From an uncultured Lachnospiraceae bacterium (GTDB lineage Bacteria > Bacillota > Clostridia > Lachnospirales > Lachnospiraceae): a stretch of DNA of 64,000 bases. A model generated the notes under the pieces. That model was given only the letters and a program-made list of their open reading frames with translations, searched no databases and was not told where the DNA came from. The position numbers and the translations under genes are program-made. Positions 23,860 through 31,993 of this stretch are shown one piece after another. The stretch's first letter is position 1; each line of letters starts with the position of its first letter. The stretch spans positions 1-64,000 of the forward strand of contig CACZLA010000005.1 in NCBI GenBank assembly GCA_902781895.1. Direction: 5' to 3'.

Positions 23860-24428
23860 TGATAAATATAGTTCTGATGGAGCCGGAAATACCTTACAAT
23901 ACGGGAAATATTGGCAGGACCTGTGTTATCACGGGAAGCCGGCTTCACCTGATAAGACCCTATGGTTTTATGATCAATGATAAAATGTTAAAAAGAGCAG
24001 GCCTTGATTACTGGCATAAGGTTGATGTGACCGAGCATGACAGTATAGAGGCCTTTTATGAATATGTGGATAATGAGCGGAATATATCAGAAATGAGAAA
24101 GACGGAAGATATAAGAACGTCGGGAAGTGTCAGAAGTCCTCATATATACTATGCCACGACCAAGGGCAGACACAGATATACAGATGTGGAGTACCATGAC
24201 GGCGACTATATAGTTTTCGGACGGGAGAGTGCCGGAATACCGGAGGAGATACTGATCAGACATCAGGATGACTGCATAAGGATTCCCATGCTTCCCGAAG
24301 AACGTTCGCTGAACCTGTCAAACAGCGTTGCGATAGTACTTTATGAGGCTTTGAGACAGATGGAATTTCCCGGACTTGAGACAGAAGGTGAACTACATAA
24401 TAATGTAAAGTGGAAGGATGTTTTTTGA
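23859..24428 (+). CDS. trmL: tRNA (cytidine(34)-2'-O)-methyltransferase, TrmL
   Basis: The protein has 189 residues. SPOUT-class knot motifs are visible: VLMEPEIPYNTGNIGRTC near the start, LIRPYGF, LDYWHKVDV, IVFGRESAGIPEEIL and RSLNLSNSVAIVLYEALRQ. The enzyme 2'-O-methylates the wobble base of certain leucine tRNAs. It is longer than the usual 155-160 residues; the extra piece follows FYEYVDNE and is charged. The start ATG overlaps the stop of the preceding lipoprotein gene, so it is translated from the zinc operon message although its function is unrelated. Confidence 0.93.
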   Translation: MINIVLMEPEIPYNTGNIGRTCVITGSRLHLIRPYGFMINDKMLKRAGLDYWHKVDVTEHDSIEAFYEYVDNERNISEMRKTEDIRTSGSVRSPHIYYATTKGRHRYTDVEYHDGDYIVFGRESAGIPEEILIRHQDDCIRIPMLPEERSLNLSNSVAIVLYEALRQMEFPGLETEGELHNNVKWKDVF

Positions 24429-24496
24429 GTCAAACGTGAATAGTTATATGAAAATACATCACCATGGATTGTACAATATATATAGTTCATGGTAAA

Positions 24497-24568
24497 ATCG
24501 TTCTGATGGCTTCTATTAAAATTGTTCTGACGGTTTCTATAGAAGTGTTCTATTGGTTCCTATTAATG
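24497..24568 (+). repeat. Three imperfect 24-bp tandem repeats before the M13 peptidase gene
   Basis: Units 24497-24520, 24521-24544 and 24545-24568 share the pattern attgttctga-ggtttctatta. They sit about 30 bases before the signal-peptide start. The rest of the 171-base gap is AT-rich with no clear promoter. Confidence 0.65.
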
Positions 24569-24679
24569 AAAGTTTTATTATGGGGGAGTTTTAAGTAGTA
24601 TGAAAAAAAGAGGAAGGCGTATAGCGAAGAAGCTTGTCGGAGTATTACTGGCTTCGGCTATAATGCTTCAGTCAGTTGG

Positions 24680-25837
24680 TTGTGGATCAGAGATGCTGGG
24701 GGTGACCAGCCGGGACATGGGAAATGGATAAATTCCAATCTTCCTGAGAATGCCAGTAAATGTGCTGAAATTCGTCTGCAGGATGATTTTGCAGCTGCAG
24801 CCAATGCCCAGTGGAATGAGAGTCAGAACTTTGATCCAAGTGAAACATATAGTACACTTGATGATGCAGGAAAGATAGTGCGTGGTAAGCTTAGGGAGAT
24901 TTTTGCCGATGAGTCTATCAAGGATCCGAATGTTGAAAAGCTTCGTGTCATAGATGGACTTTATACAGACTGGGATTACCGGAATCAGCTGGGGGTTGAG
25001 CCATTACGAAAGTATCTGGATTACATAGATGAGATACAGTCCATCGAAGATGTATATGAGTATATGATGGACAGCAGCAGGAATCCCTTTGTCGGAATGT
25101 TGTTTAAGCTGGAAATGTGTCAGACTGACCATATCAGTCTATCCATCTTACAGCCGGAGTATTCACTGAAGACCTCCAGTTTTTATATGAATCTGATGGA
25201 TGATGGACTCCAGCAGAAGGACAAGGTTACCAGGCTGACACATTATTTGCTGGAACGTCTTGGTGAATCAGAAGATGAGGTGGATGAGCTTTTAGACGAA
25301 AACTTTGCATTTGAGCTGAAGATGGCAGAAATAAATCCTGGTAATGAGAATTATGTTGATTATTACACGGATGTAACTCTTGAGGATGTCAAAAAAAATG
25401 CAGGAGATTTTCAGATAGAACGTATACTGGAGCATTTTGGACTGGATAAATACCAGAACTATACAGGGGATATGGACTACCTGAAGGGAATTCAAGATAT
25501 TCTGGTGGAAGATAATCTGGAAGGGATTAAGGCATATTTCAAAATATACCTTATTATTAAGTCGGTAAGTTATCTTGATTATGATGCTTTGGTTGAATTT
25601 CTAAACGTCCGGCTGGATCAGTCTGATCGTTATGCCGAGGCAAATGTCAGGTCTACGGATTTATATTTTTTCTCTGAGTTGGAAAACTCTCCTCTTTCAG
25701 GTCTCAAGGATCAGGTGTATCTGGATTATTATTATGATGAAGAGGTGGCAGAAGATATAAAATCCATGTGTGAGGATTATGTCAAGGAATACCATGAGAT
25801 AATCGCAGAGAAGGACTGGCTCACTGATGAAAAATAA
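24680..25837 (+). CDS. M13 peptidase N-terminal domain (frame-shifted fragment)
   Basis: This open frame gives the helical N-terminal domain of M13 peptidases. It holds LQDDFAAAANAQWN, the equivalent of the family's DDFYxAVNxxW start, then long acidic helices with LGVEPLRKYLDYIDEI and FFSELENSPLSG. It ends EKDWLTDEK where the family normally continues into the catalytic half. There is no good start codon in this frame; TTG 24680 lies inside the lipoprotein leader read in another frame. It therefore depends on a frameshift to be expressed as part of the full enzyme. Confidence 0.6.
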   Translation: MWIRDAGGDQPGHGKWINSNLPENASKCAEIRLQDDFAAAANAQWNESQNFDPSETYSTLDDAGKIVRGKLREIFADESIKDPNVEKLRVIDGLYTDWDYRNQLGVEPLRKYLDYIDEIQSIEDVYEYMMDSSRNPFVGMLFKLEMCQTDHISLSILQPEYSLKTSSFYMNLMDDGLQQKDKVTRLTHYLLERLGESEDEVDELLDENFAFELKMAEINPGNENYVDYYTDVTLEDVKKNAGDFQIERILEHFGLDKYQNYTGDMDYLKGIQDILVEDNLEGIKAYFKIYLIIKSVSYLDYDALVEFLNVRLDQSDRYAEANVRSTDLYFFSELENSPLSGLKDQVYLDYYYDEEVAEDIKSMCEDYVKEYHEIIAEKDWLTDEK

Positions 25838-26663
25838 GGAACGTATCTATCAGAAAATCGACGATATGCATTTTCTTATCATGAAGCCCAATAATGTGGC
25901 TGATTATTCTGATGTATCCTTTGTTTCCAAAGAAGAGGGCGGAAGCATGCTGGATGCATATTGCGAGATAAGTCGTTTTAATCTCGAGAATATGGGTAGG
26001 ATGTGTAATGAGAAACTGGATCGTGATTACTGGAATATCTATGAAAAGGATACAACAACCAGTGCAATAAACAGTGTTTACGTACCTGATAGAAATGCAT
26101 TTTTTATAGATATCGGGATTCTTAACGGCGAGTTTTACTCGAAAGATATGAGCTATGAAGAGAAGCTTGGAGCTATTGGCTGTGTTATAGGTCATGAGCT
26201 TTCTCATGCATTTGATTCCTGGGGAGTCAGATTTGACAGTCAGGGCAAGGAGAATGATCTTCTTGTGGGAGATGATATGAAAACCTTCAAGAAGATGTCT
26301 GGTGATGTTGCCGATTATTTTGGAGAGGTAAGATCCTTTGAAGGCTCAGGATATTATGATGGAACTAATGATATCACCGGAGAAGCCATAGCTGATATGG
26401 GTGGAATGAAATGTAGTCTAAGGCTGGCAGAGAAGATAGATGGTTTTGATTATGATAAGTTTTTCCGATCCTATGCTTCTGTATGGAAGAAATTAACTAC
26501 TAAAAGTGATTGTGTGGATAGAATAAAGACAGATCCGCATCCACTAAGTTATCTCAGGATAAATATTACGGTCCAGCAGTTCGATGAGTTCTATGAGACT
26601 TATGGAATACAGGAAGGTGATGGGATGTATCTGGCACCGGACGACCGGATAGCTATTTGGTAG
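25827..26663 (+). CDS. M13 peptidase catalytic domain (frame-shifted fragment)
   Basis: This frame opens in the overlap with the N-domain fragment and gives 278 residues. It carries the zinc site VIGHELSHAFDSWG (HExxH) and GEAIADMGG (third ligand Glu and the Asp), and closes with DPHPLSYLRIN, the conserved His and Arg of the S1' region. All catalytic residues are present, so inactivation, if real, is recent. It ends 10 bases before the membrane-protein gene, whose ribosome site overlaps the stop codon. Confidence 0.7.
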   Translation: MKNKERIYQKIDDMHFLIMKPNNVADYSDVSFVSKEEGGSMLDAYCEISRFNLENMGRMCNEKLDRDYWNIYEKDTTTSAINSVYVPDRNAFFIDIGILNGEFYSKDMSYEEKLGAIGCVIGHELSHAFDSWGVRFDSQGKENDLLVGDDMKTFKKMSGDVADYFGEVRSFEGSGYYDGTNDITGEAIADMGGMKCSLRLAEKIDGFDYDKFFRSYASVWKKLTTKSDCVDRIKTDPHPLSYLRINITVQQFDEFYETYGIQEGDGMYLAPDDRIAIW

Positions 26664-26673
26664 GAGGTGGATT

Positions 26674-27498
26674 ATGGGTAAGCTTATATCTTATGAAATC
26701 AAACATATAACTCATAAAAAAAGATTTATTATCCTATCTGTACTGCTATTCCTTGGTCTGATCGGATGGGCTGTGTATGTGAAGATGGATTTTTTAAATC
26801 ATTTTACTTACGCTACAAATATGCAGGAATATCTGCGTGTGATCTTCAATCCCGGGGTGGGATGTATAGTACTATTTGCACAGTACAGGAGGAGGTTCAT
26901 AAGAACTCTGATGAGTGAAGCAGAGGAGCAGGGCATTGGCTATAAAAAGCTGGTGATCAGCAAGTGGTGTGCCGCAACGATTCTATTTGTCGCATTTTAT
27001 CTGGTGGCACTTGTACTCATTCTTTTGCTTTCTTTGATTCTGGGAGCTCATTGTAATGGTACGGAACTGTGGGCACTTACACTTAGTACTATTTTTGGAT
27101 GTGTGCTGGCGGTTGGAGCATATAGCATAGCACTTTTTGTATTGTTCCTGATTCCGACTTTCCTTCCGTCATGGATATTCTATCTGGCTATTGCTGCAGT
27201 AGTACCGATAATAATGTTCAACCAGTATGCATTCGGAGAACCACGGGTCAAGATGTTCAGTCCGTTTTTCATTTCAAGGTATACGGATGAGGCATATACT
27301 GCAGGAGTTCTGGGACAGGCCAGACTCGGATTTTTACTGATATTATTGATATATATTATTATATCCTTCGGACTTTCGATTCTGTTTTTCTATCTGAAGA
27401 GGAAGAGGATCAATAAGAAGAATAAAAAACTGGAAGCAGAATTAATCGATCATACAGGAGAAGGTGAAATAATTAATCATACAGGAGAAGGCGAATGA
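26674..27498 (+). CDS. Six-helix membrane protein, ABC-2 permease-like
   Basis: The protein has 274 residues with a basic N-terminus (YEIKHITHKKRF) and about six membrane helices at 17-36, 58-72, 104-130, 138-165, 170-190 and 222-246. This is the layout of ABC-2 type exporter permeases. No ATPase gene is adjacent. The C-terminal tail is charged and contains the duplicated nonapeptide IDHTGEGEI/INHTGEGE. AGGAGGTG lies before ATG 26674, and its stop overlaps the next start (ATGA), so it is coupled to the genes on both sides. The transported compound is unknown. Confidence 0.65.
   Translation: MGKLISYEIKHITHKKRFIILSVLLFLGLIGWAVYVKMDFLNHFTYATNMQEYLRVIFNPGVGCIVLFAQYRRRFIRTLMSEAEEQGIGYKKLVISKWCAATILFVAFYLVALVLILLLSLILGAHCNGTELWALTLSTIFGCVLAVGAYSIALFVLFLIPTFLPSWIFYLAIAAVVPIIMFNQYAFGEPRVKMFSPFFISRYTDEAYTAGVLGQARLGFLLILLIYIIISFGLSILFFYLKRKRINKKNKKLEAELIDHTGEGEIINHTGEGE
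27444..27495 (+). repeat. 27-bp tandem duplication carrying a ribosome site
   Basis: The stretch catacaggagaagg occurs at 27451 and again at 27478, with matching flanks. It codes for a repeated nonapeptide at the end of the membrane protein. The second copy supplies the AGGAGAAGG ribosome site for ATG 27495; the first copy is a spare upstream site. Confidence 0.7.
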
Positions 27499-28901
27499 AA
27501 AGAATAATAGGAGTACATTTTTGGGATAAGAAGGTACATCTGTGCTGGAGTGAGGAGGAATCTATAAGCACGGCATCCTTCAATCTTCCGCAGGATCTCA
27601 GAAGAGATGATATTCTTGAACAGGAGTTTGCACTGGAAGGTGTTTTAAAGGCAGTTAAGCAGTATCTCAGCGAGAAGCTGGCAATAACTGATTTCGGACT
27701 TGTGATCGCTGTCCCGGATAATTTCGGTGTAAGTAATATTAAGCTTATATATCAGACAGGAAAGAAATGTAATACTGAGATAAAGGGTGTGACTCCGGAA
27801 TCTCTGGCATTCGCCCTGTATGTTTACGGAGAATATGAATTTGACGGAAGGCTTCTTTCGGCTGTGGTAGGAGAGAAGCGTATCGGTATAGCCGAATACG
27901 ATTTCAGCGACAGGGGAGTAGAGAAGATAACTACATATATTTCGGGAGCATGGAATGGTGCATCCTTCTCAAGGGCGCCGTTTATAAGCAGCTACAGCAA
28001 CAGACTTTTTGATGCAACTGAGGCTGAACTGATATTCTGTGCAGGTGGAATGAATGCATGCATGACCTTTGAAAATACCTTCAAAGCATATGTTAAAAGC
28101 TCCGGATTTATCAACAGGGAAATAGGACTCAAGATGATGGATGGTCACTCCATAGTTGAGGGACTTGGATATCTATGCGGAAAGCTGGAGGGCAGAGATG
28201 CATTTGCAGGTCTCGGTGTTATGGACAAGCTTTCTCCATATGAGTTTTATATCGGAATAAACGGAGAGATATATTCACTGCTTGAACCGGAAATGGCATT
28301 TCCGAAGACTGCAGGAGTTGAGATAAAGAAGCTTTTCGAGTCAGGACAGGACAGCGAAAAGTTTGTTCTGTATGAAAAGGTGGGTGGTGCATTTGTAAGT
28401 GTCGGAGCTGCAAGTATAGCCCGTGATAATCTGTCGGATTATTATAAAAAGCCAACCTGGATAGGGGTTCATATAGATGAAGACAGAAGCTTCTCACTGA
28501 TAGTACAGAATATCGAAACAGATAATTATATCGAGGTTCCGCTGGAAGGAGCGGATGTTAAGGACGGAGCTAAAGATGAAGAGGATGTTGCAAGCTTTGT
28601 TGAGAAGATACTTCCGATCATCGATAACCTTGAATATGCATCCAAGTTCGCAAAGGATCAGGATAATCCATATACTCAGGGAATCATCCAGAGTTATACC
28701 CAGGCTGTAGAGATTCTGGAGAAGAGTGGAGTGACTATAATATCCGGTGAGGGTGAGCCCTTTGATTTCAATCTGCAGAATGCAGTTGCTCATGTTACGG
28801 ATGTGGATCTTCCGGACAATACCGTTAAGCAGGTAATGCAGACGGGATATATGTATAAAGGAAAGGTCATCCGTACCGCGTCGGTAATCGTAGCGAACTA
28901 A
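27495..28901 (+). CDS. Degenerate Hsp70-like domain fused to a GrpE-like domain
   Basis: The protein has 468 residues. From about 363 to the end it reads FVEKILPIIDNLEYASKF, then EILEKSGVTII, GEPFDFNLQNAV, NTVKQVMQTGYMYKGKVIR and TASVIVAN. This is the GrpE nucleotide-exchange-factor pattern of helices plus beta domain. Residues 1-350 have the layout of the Hsp70/actin ATPase fold: VIAVPDNFGVSNIKLIYQTG near residue 70, LIFCAGGMNACMTFE, and HSIVEGLGYLCGKLEG. The phosphate-1 and phosphate-2 loops are lost (GVHFWDKKVHLCW; VVGEKRIGIAEYDF). ATP hydrolysis therefore looks unlikely. It is coupled to the membrane gene upstream. A terminator follows. Confidence 0.7.
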   Translation: MKRIIGVHFWDKKVHLCWSEEESISTASFNLPQDLRRDDILEQEFALEGVLKAVKQYLSEKLAITDFGLVIAVPDNFGVSNIKLIYQTGKKCNTEIKGVTPESLAFALYVYGEYEFDGRLLSAVVGEKRIGIAEYDFSDRGVEKITTYISGAWNGASFSRAPFISSYSNRLFDATEAELIFCAGGMNACMTFENTFKAYVKSSGFINREIGLKMMDGHSIVEGLGYLCGKLEGRDAFAGLGVMDKLSPYEFYIGINGEIYSLLEPEMAFPKTAGVEIKKLFESGQDSEKFVLYEKVGGAFVSVGAASIARDNLSDYYKKPTWIGVHIDEDRSFSLIVQNIETDNYIEVPLEGADVKDGAKDEEDVASFVEKILPIIDNLEYASKFAKDQDNPYTQGIIQSYTQAVEILEKSGVTIISGEGEPFDFNLQNAVAHVTDVDLPDNTVKQVMQTGYMYKGKVIRTASVIVAN

Positions 28902-28968
28902 AAATATCACGAAAAAACAACGAATTAAAAAAAGAAAAAACAAAGAAAAACAATAAAAATACAAAGAG

Positions 28969-29024
28969 AAAAGACTATGCAATATATCAAACCTGTCCCC
29001 ACAGAAAAAAGCATAGTCTTTTTT
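28969..29024. terminator. Terminator between the Hsp70/GrpE fusion gene and the M23 gene
   Basis: AAAAGACTATGC pairs with GCATAGTCTTTT around a 30-base loop. The A run on one side and T run on the other let it work in both directions for these convergent genes. The rest of the 28902-29125 gap is A-rich then AT-rich, without other features. Confidence 0.75.
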
Positions 29025-29125
29025 ATATTCATTACTTTATTAAGTAATTTATACCTCTATTAAATTTTGTCTTTATTTAAGATGCATATTATGATGTTAT
29101 GTCATATCTTACTTTTATCAGACTT

Positions 29126-30430
29126 CTACAGATATCCCATAGGATCCACATATGAACCATTCAGTCGGACTGCAAAGTGAAGATGCGGTCCGGTTGATAT
29201 TCCGGTGTTGCCCGAGTAAGCTATGGTCTGACCGGCTGTTACATTCTGTCCAACGCTGACTGCAAAGCCTGACAGATGGAAGTAGAGAGTAGAGATTCCA
29301 TTTCCGTGATCTATCATGACACAGTTTCCGCCGCCTCCAAGGTAACCGGTGTAGGATACAACTCCGTCTGCGGCTGCCACAACTGATGAACCGGATGGAC
29401 ATCCGATATCTATTCCCATATGATTACTGGTAGCTCCTGCTGTGGGCGAAACTCTCGGTCCGAAGTAGGAGGTTATTACTGATGATGCCGGCATTGGCCA
29501 TCTGAAGGCACCGCCTGAATAAGTATTCATAGGTGCAACCGGCTGTTGCTGCTGTTGCTGAGCCTGTTGCTGCGATGCATCTGTTGCACTGGCCTGTTGA
29601 GCCTGCTGTGCGGCCTGCTGCTGAGCTGCCTGTTGTGCGGCTGCTTCCTCTGCGGCCTTTCTTCTCGCCTGTGCCTGCGCTTCCATGGCGGCGATAGTTG
29701 CATTCTGCTCGGCTTCGATAGCCTGAAGCTTTTCTATACTAATCTCAGTATCCGATATCTCAGCATTATACTGCTTGAGTGTGGCCTGCTTTCCGTCCTG
29801 CATAACCTGCAGAGCTTCCTGCTCGCCTTCGGCTTCGGTTCTCAGATCTTCAATCTCAGTGATATTTTCGGAAATGGTCGATTTGTATTCGTAAATATTT
29901 TTCTCTATATCCAGCAGATCGTTAAGCTCCTTCTGATCATATGAAGAAACCTGTGAAACATACTCGGACTGATTAATTGCGTTCGAATAATCCTTGATGG
30001 TTACTATCGCTTCTATATAATCTGCGTCTCCGTTCTCGTATGCAAACTGGATACGCTCCTTCATGCTTTCGTACTGCTGTGATTCAGCAATATATGCATT
30101 CTGGAGCTGATTCTCGATAACTGCGGCCTTTGCCTGAAGGGCATTTCTACGGGTACTCAGTTCATTTATGGTTTCCTCGTAGCTGCAGATCTCATTGTCC
30201 AGATCCTCGATCACCTTTACTATATCTTTTTTATCATTTTCAAGCTCTTTCAGTCTTGCTTCAGCAGCCTTTCTTTTTTCGGTTGCATCCTTCTTTTTCT
30301 CCTGAGCATCAGTCAGTTCGTCAGCGTACACATTTGACGTGCCTGAACTATATGTCATCGGTGATGATGCAACAAAAAAAGCGGCGACCAGAAGAGCGCT
30401 TAATACTTTTCTGTGCTTTATTGATACCAT
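29126..30430 (-). CDS. Secreted M23 family cell-wall hydrolase with coiled coil
   Basis: The protein has 434 residues. A signal peptide (about 1-36) precedes a long coiled coil rich in Glu, Lys and Ala (38-250). Then comes a Gln/Ala-rich low-complexity linker (260-300) and a LytM/M23 peptidase domain at the end. The metal site is intact: NHMGIDIG gives the first His and Asp, and GPHLHFAV the HxH. This is the EnvC/CwlO-like layout of murein hydrolases or their activators, which cut peptide bridges in peptidoglycan. A good minus-strand promoter lies at 30500-30528. Confidence 0.92.
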   Translation of the reverse strand: MVSIKHRKVLSALLVAAFFVASSPMTYSSGTSNVYADELTDAQEKKKDATEKRKAAEARLKELENDKKDIVKVIEDLDNEICSYEETINELSTRRNALQAKAAVIENQLQNAYIAESQQYESMKERIQFAYENGDADYIEAIVTIKDYSNAINQSEYVSQVSSYDQKELNDLLDIEKNIYEYKSTISENITEIEDLRTEAEGEQEALQVMQDGKQATLKQYNAEISDTEISIEKLQAIEAEQNATIAAMEAQAQARRKAAEEAAAQQAAQQQAAQQAQQASATDASQQQAQQQQQQPVAPMNTYSGGAFRWPMPASSVITSYFGPRVSPTAGATSNHMGIDIGCPSGSSVVAAADGVVSYTGYLGGGGNCVMIDHGNGISTLYFHLSGFAVSVGQNVTAGQTIAYSGNTGISTGPHLHFAVRLNGSYVDPMGYL

Positions 30431-30499
30431 AAATAACTCCCGGGTTATCGTAACTGGAATCAGTTTCCATAAATTACGATTTTATGTATACCAAAAAGC

Positions 30500-30528
30500 A
30501 TTATACAACTATGGGAAATGTAATGCAA
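30500..30528 (-). promoter_or_regulatory. Promoter of the M23 hydrolase gene
   Basis: Read on the minus strand: TTGCAT (-35, 30528-30523), 17-base spacer, TATAAT (-10, 30505-30500). It lies 70 bases upstream of the start codon at 30430. No other promoter-like site is visible in this gap. Confidence 0.7.
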
Positions 30529-30552
30529 TTGTGCATTTTGTACAAAAATATT

Positions 30553-31122
30553 TTACTCTCCCAGCACATCGGAAATGTGAATATATGCGGCTTTTGCACA
30601 GCTCGTAAGAAGCTTACGCATATTGTCGGTGACAAAGGATGGTTCTTCCTGCATGCCGTGAATGACCCATTCGATGACAACACCGCAAATTCCGTAAGCA
30701 AAGAAACGGGAAATAAAGTTACGCTGAACGCTGTTTACATTTCCCTGTTCATCAAGAATATCAATAGCCTGCTCAAATATGGTCTGAGCCTGATTGATAA
30801 GAAATGTCTGAATATAACTCTCTGTATGAGTGATGGTGTTTATATAAAAGTTTTTGTCGTTTTTCATGCTTGTGAGCACGCATTCCATTTTCTCCGGCCA
30901 GTTGTCGAAGTCAACGGACTGCATGTTTTCTTCGAGAAGATCATTGGCATAGATCCACTCCAGGAGCATAAATTTGTCTTCAAAATGATAATAAAAAGTC
31001 TGGCGGTTGATACCGCATTTTTCGGATATATCCTTTACGGATATTTTATCAAAAGGTTTTTTTCTTGTGAGTTCCTTCAGGCTATCGGCGATAGCTCTTT
31101 TTGTTATCGTTGATTCAGACAT
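30553..31122 (-). CDS. TetR/AcrR family regulator (DhaS-like)
   Basis: The protein has 189 residues. The helix-turn-helix reads TKRAIADSLKELTRKKPFDK, ISVKDISEKCGINRQ and TFYYHFEDKFMLLEWIY, the typical N-terminus of the DhaS-like TetR branch. The C-terminal domain ends GVVIEWVIHGMQEEPSF, matching the TetR C-terminal motif of that group. AGGGAG lies just before the start. It is divergent from the LemA-like gene and exporter genes at 31264-36466, with a palindromic site in that promoter, so it is likely their repressor. Confidence 0.9.
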   Translation of the reverse strand: MSESTITKRAIADSLKELTRKKPFDKISVKDISEKCGINRQTFYYHFEDKFMLLEWIYANDLLEENMQSVDFDNWPEKMECVLTSMKNDKNFYINTITHTESYIQTFLINQAQTIFEQAIDILDEQGNVNSVQRNFISRFFAYGICGVVIEWVIHGMQEEPSFVTDNMRKLLTSCAKAAYIHISDVLGE

Positions 31123-31191
31123 GACGCACTCCCTATTCTTATATTTACGACTATAATACTATACCATAAATCAGAGATAAATTAAAGAGCT

Positions 31192-31220
31192 TTGCCATGC
31201 GTGAAGTATGGTGCTATAAT
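31192..31220 (+). promoter_or_regulatory. Promoter with candidate TetR operator for the exporter genes
   Basis: TTGCCA (31192-31197) and TATAAT (31215-31220) are 17 bases apart. The spacer holds CCATGC...GTATGG, an imperfect inverted repeat, exactly where a repressor would block polymerase. It drives the LemA-like gene starting at 31264. Confidence 0.65.
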
Positions 31221-31263
31221 GTCATAGATGTCATTGGGATGTAATATTCATGGAGGGAATAAA

Positions 31264-31830
31264 ATGACTACTGTAGTACCTGCTGTATTAATGATATTCC
31301 TGATTGTTTTCGGGGCTGTCTTTATACACTGCACAGTGAAGGGTGATAAGCTGGATTCCGCGGCAAGAGATAAGAGTTCTGAGATAGACGGAAGCTTGTG
31401 GGACAGAGGCTTCCAGCTGAGTAAGCTGGTTGAGATTCTGGAGTCAAAGAATATAGAACATGAGATAGATGCTCCGGATGTGAATACATTTGGACTTGGT
31501 ATGTCACCTGTTCTTCAGGCGTCGACCTGCGAAACTCTGGACTCAAAGGATAAGGAGCTGAGAAGGGTTCTGAAGAAGCATCCCGAGCTGATGGATGATG
31601 AGGAATTTAAAACGCATCTTGATAAGTTCAACAATGCGAGAAATGAACTTTTCAAAGAATCGTTGGAATTTAATAAGAGCGTAAATGTATTTAACAGCTA
31701 CATTTCAAGATTCCCCTCAAGCGTGGTTGCAAGATTCCATAAGAAGAGGGAAAAGAACATCTTCATGTATTATTTCGTGGAAATAAAGGATGATGAGGAG
31801 ACGGAAGAAAAGGCTGATACGCAGGGCTGA
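31264..31830 (+). CDS. LemA family protein
   Basis: The protein has 188 residues from ATG 31264, which has GGAGGGA six to seven bases upstream. The frame extends to 31228 without a ribosome site. An N-terminal membrane helix (4-24) is followed by a helical domain with LSKLVEILESKN, NNARNELFKESLEFNKSVNVFNSYISRFPSSVVARF, which is the LemA signature around YNxxixxFP. LemA proteins are membrane-anchored coiled helical proteins of uncertain role. It sits first in a run with an exporter and a large lipoprotein, divergent from the TetR gene. Confidence 0.85.
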   Translation: MTTVVPAVLMIFLIVFGAVFIHCTVKGDKLDSAARDKSSEIDGSLWDRGFQLSKLVEILESKNIEHEIDAPDVNTFGLGMSPVLQASTCETLDSKDKELRRVLKKHPELMDDEEFKTHLDKFNNARNELFKESLEFNKSVNVFNSYISRFPSSVVARFHKKREKNIFMYYFVEIKDDEETEEKADTQG

Positions 31831-31859
31831 AAAGGCTTGAAATTGAATATATTTGTAAT

Positions 31860-31924
31860 AATCGTGATGATATTTTTAGACATTTTTCAAAATGTGTCAA
31901 AAAGTATGTCACGATTTTTATTTT
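31860..31924 (+). terminator. Nested hairpin with T-rich tail between LemA and exporter genes
   Basis: AATCGTGA (31860-31867) pairs with TCACGATT (31909-31916), followed by a T-rich tail. Inside it ACATTTT pairs with AAAATGT over two bases. It could be a terminator or an attenuator that reduces reading into the exporter gene. Confidence 0.4.
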
Positions 31925-31993
31925 GTCTAATTACAAAATCGAAAGCCCGTACTATCCTATGGCCAATGGGAAAATAAAACAGGAGGGATGATA

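Larger units (their letters stand above)
24600..26663 (+). pseudogene. M13 family metallopeptidase, split over three frames
   Basis: A lipoprotein start at ATG 24600, with GGGGGAG before it, reads a basic N-terminus, hydrophobic segment and lipobox SVGC, and stops at 24731. The body continues in another frame (24680-25837) and the catalytic half in the first frame again (25827-26663). Joining needs one base gained in the 24690-24730 stretch (a GGGGG run lies there) and one base lost in the AAAAA run at 25830-25834. The two shifts cancel. All domains of a PepO/neprilysin-like zinc peptidase are otherwise present. Sequencing error at homopolymers, recent decay or phase-variable slippage are all possible. 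Confidence 0.75.

Noticed and set aside
30484..31113. 209-codon plus-strand frame opposite the TetR gene
   Set aside because: The minus strand encodes a standard TetR protein with a good ribosome site.
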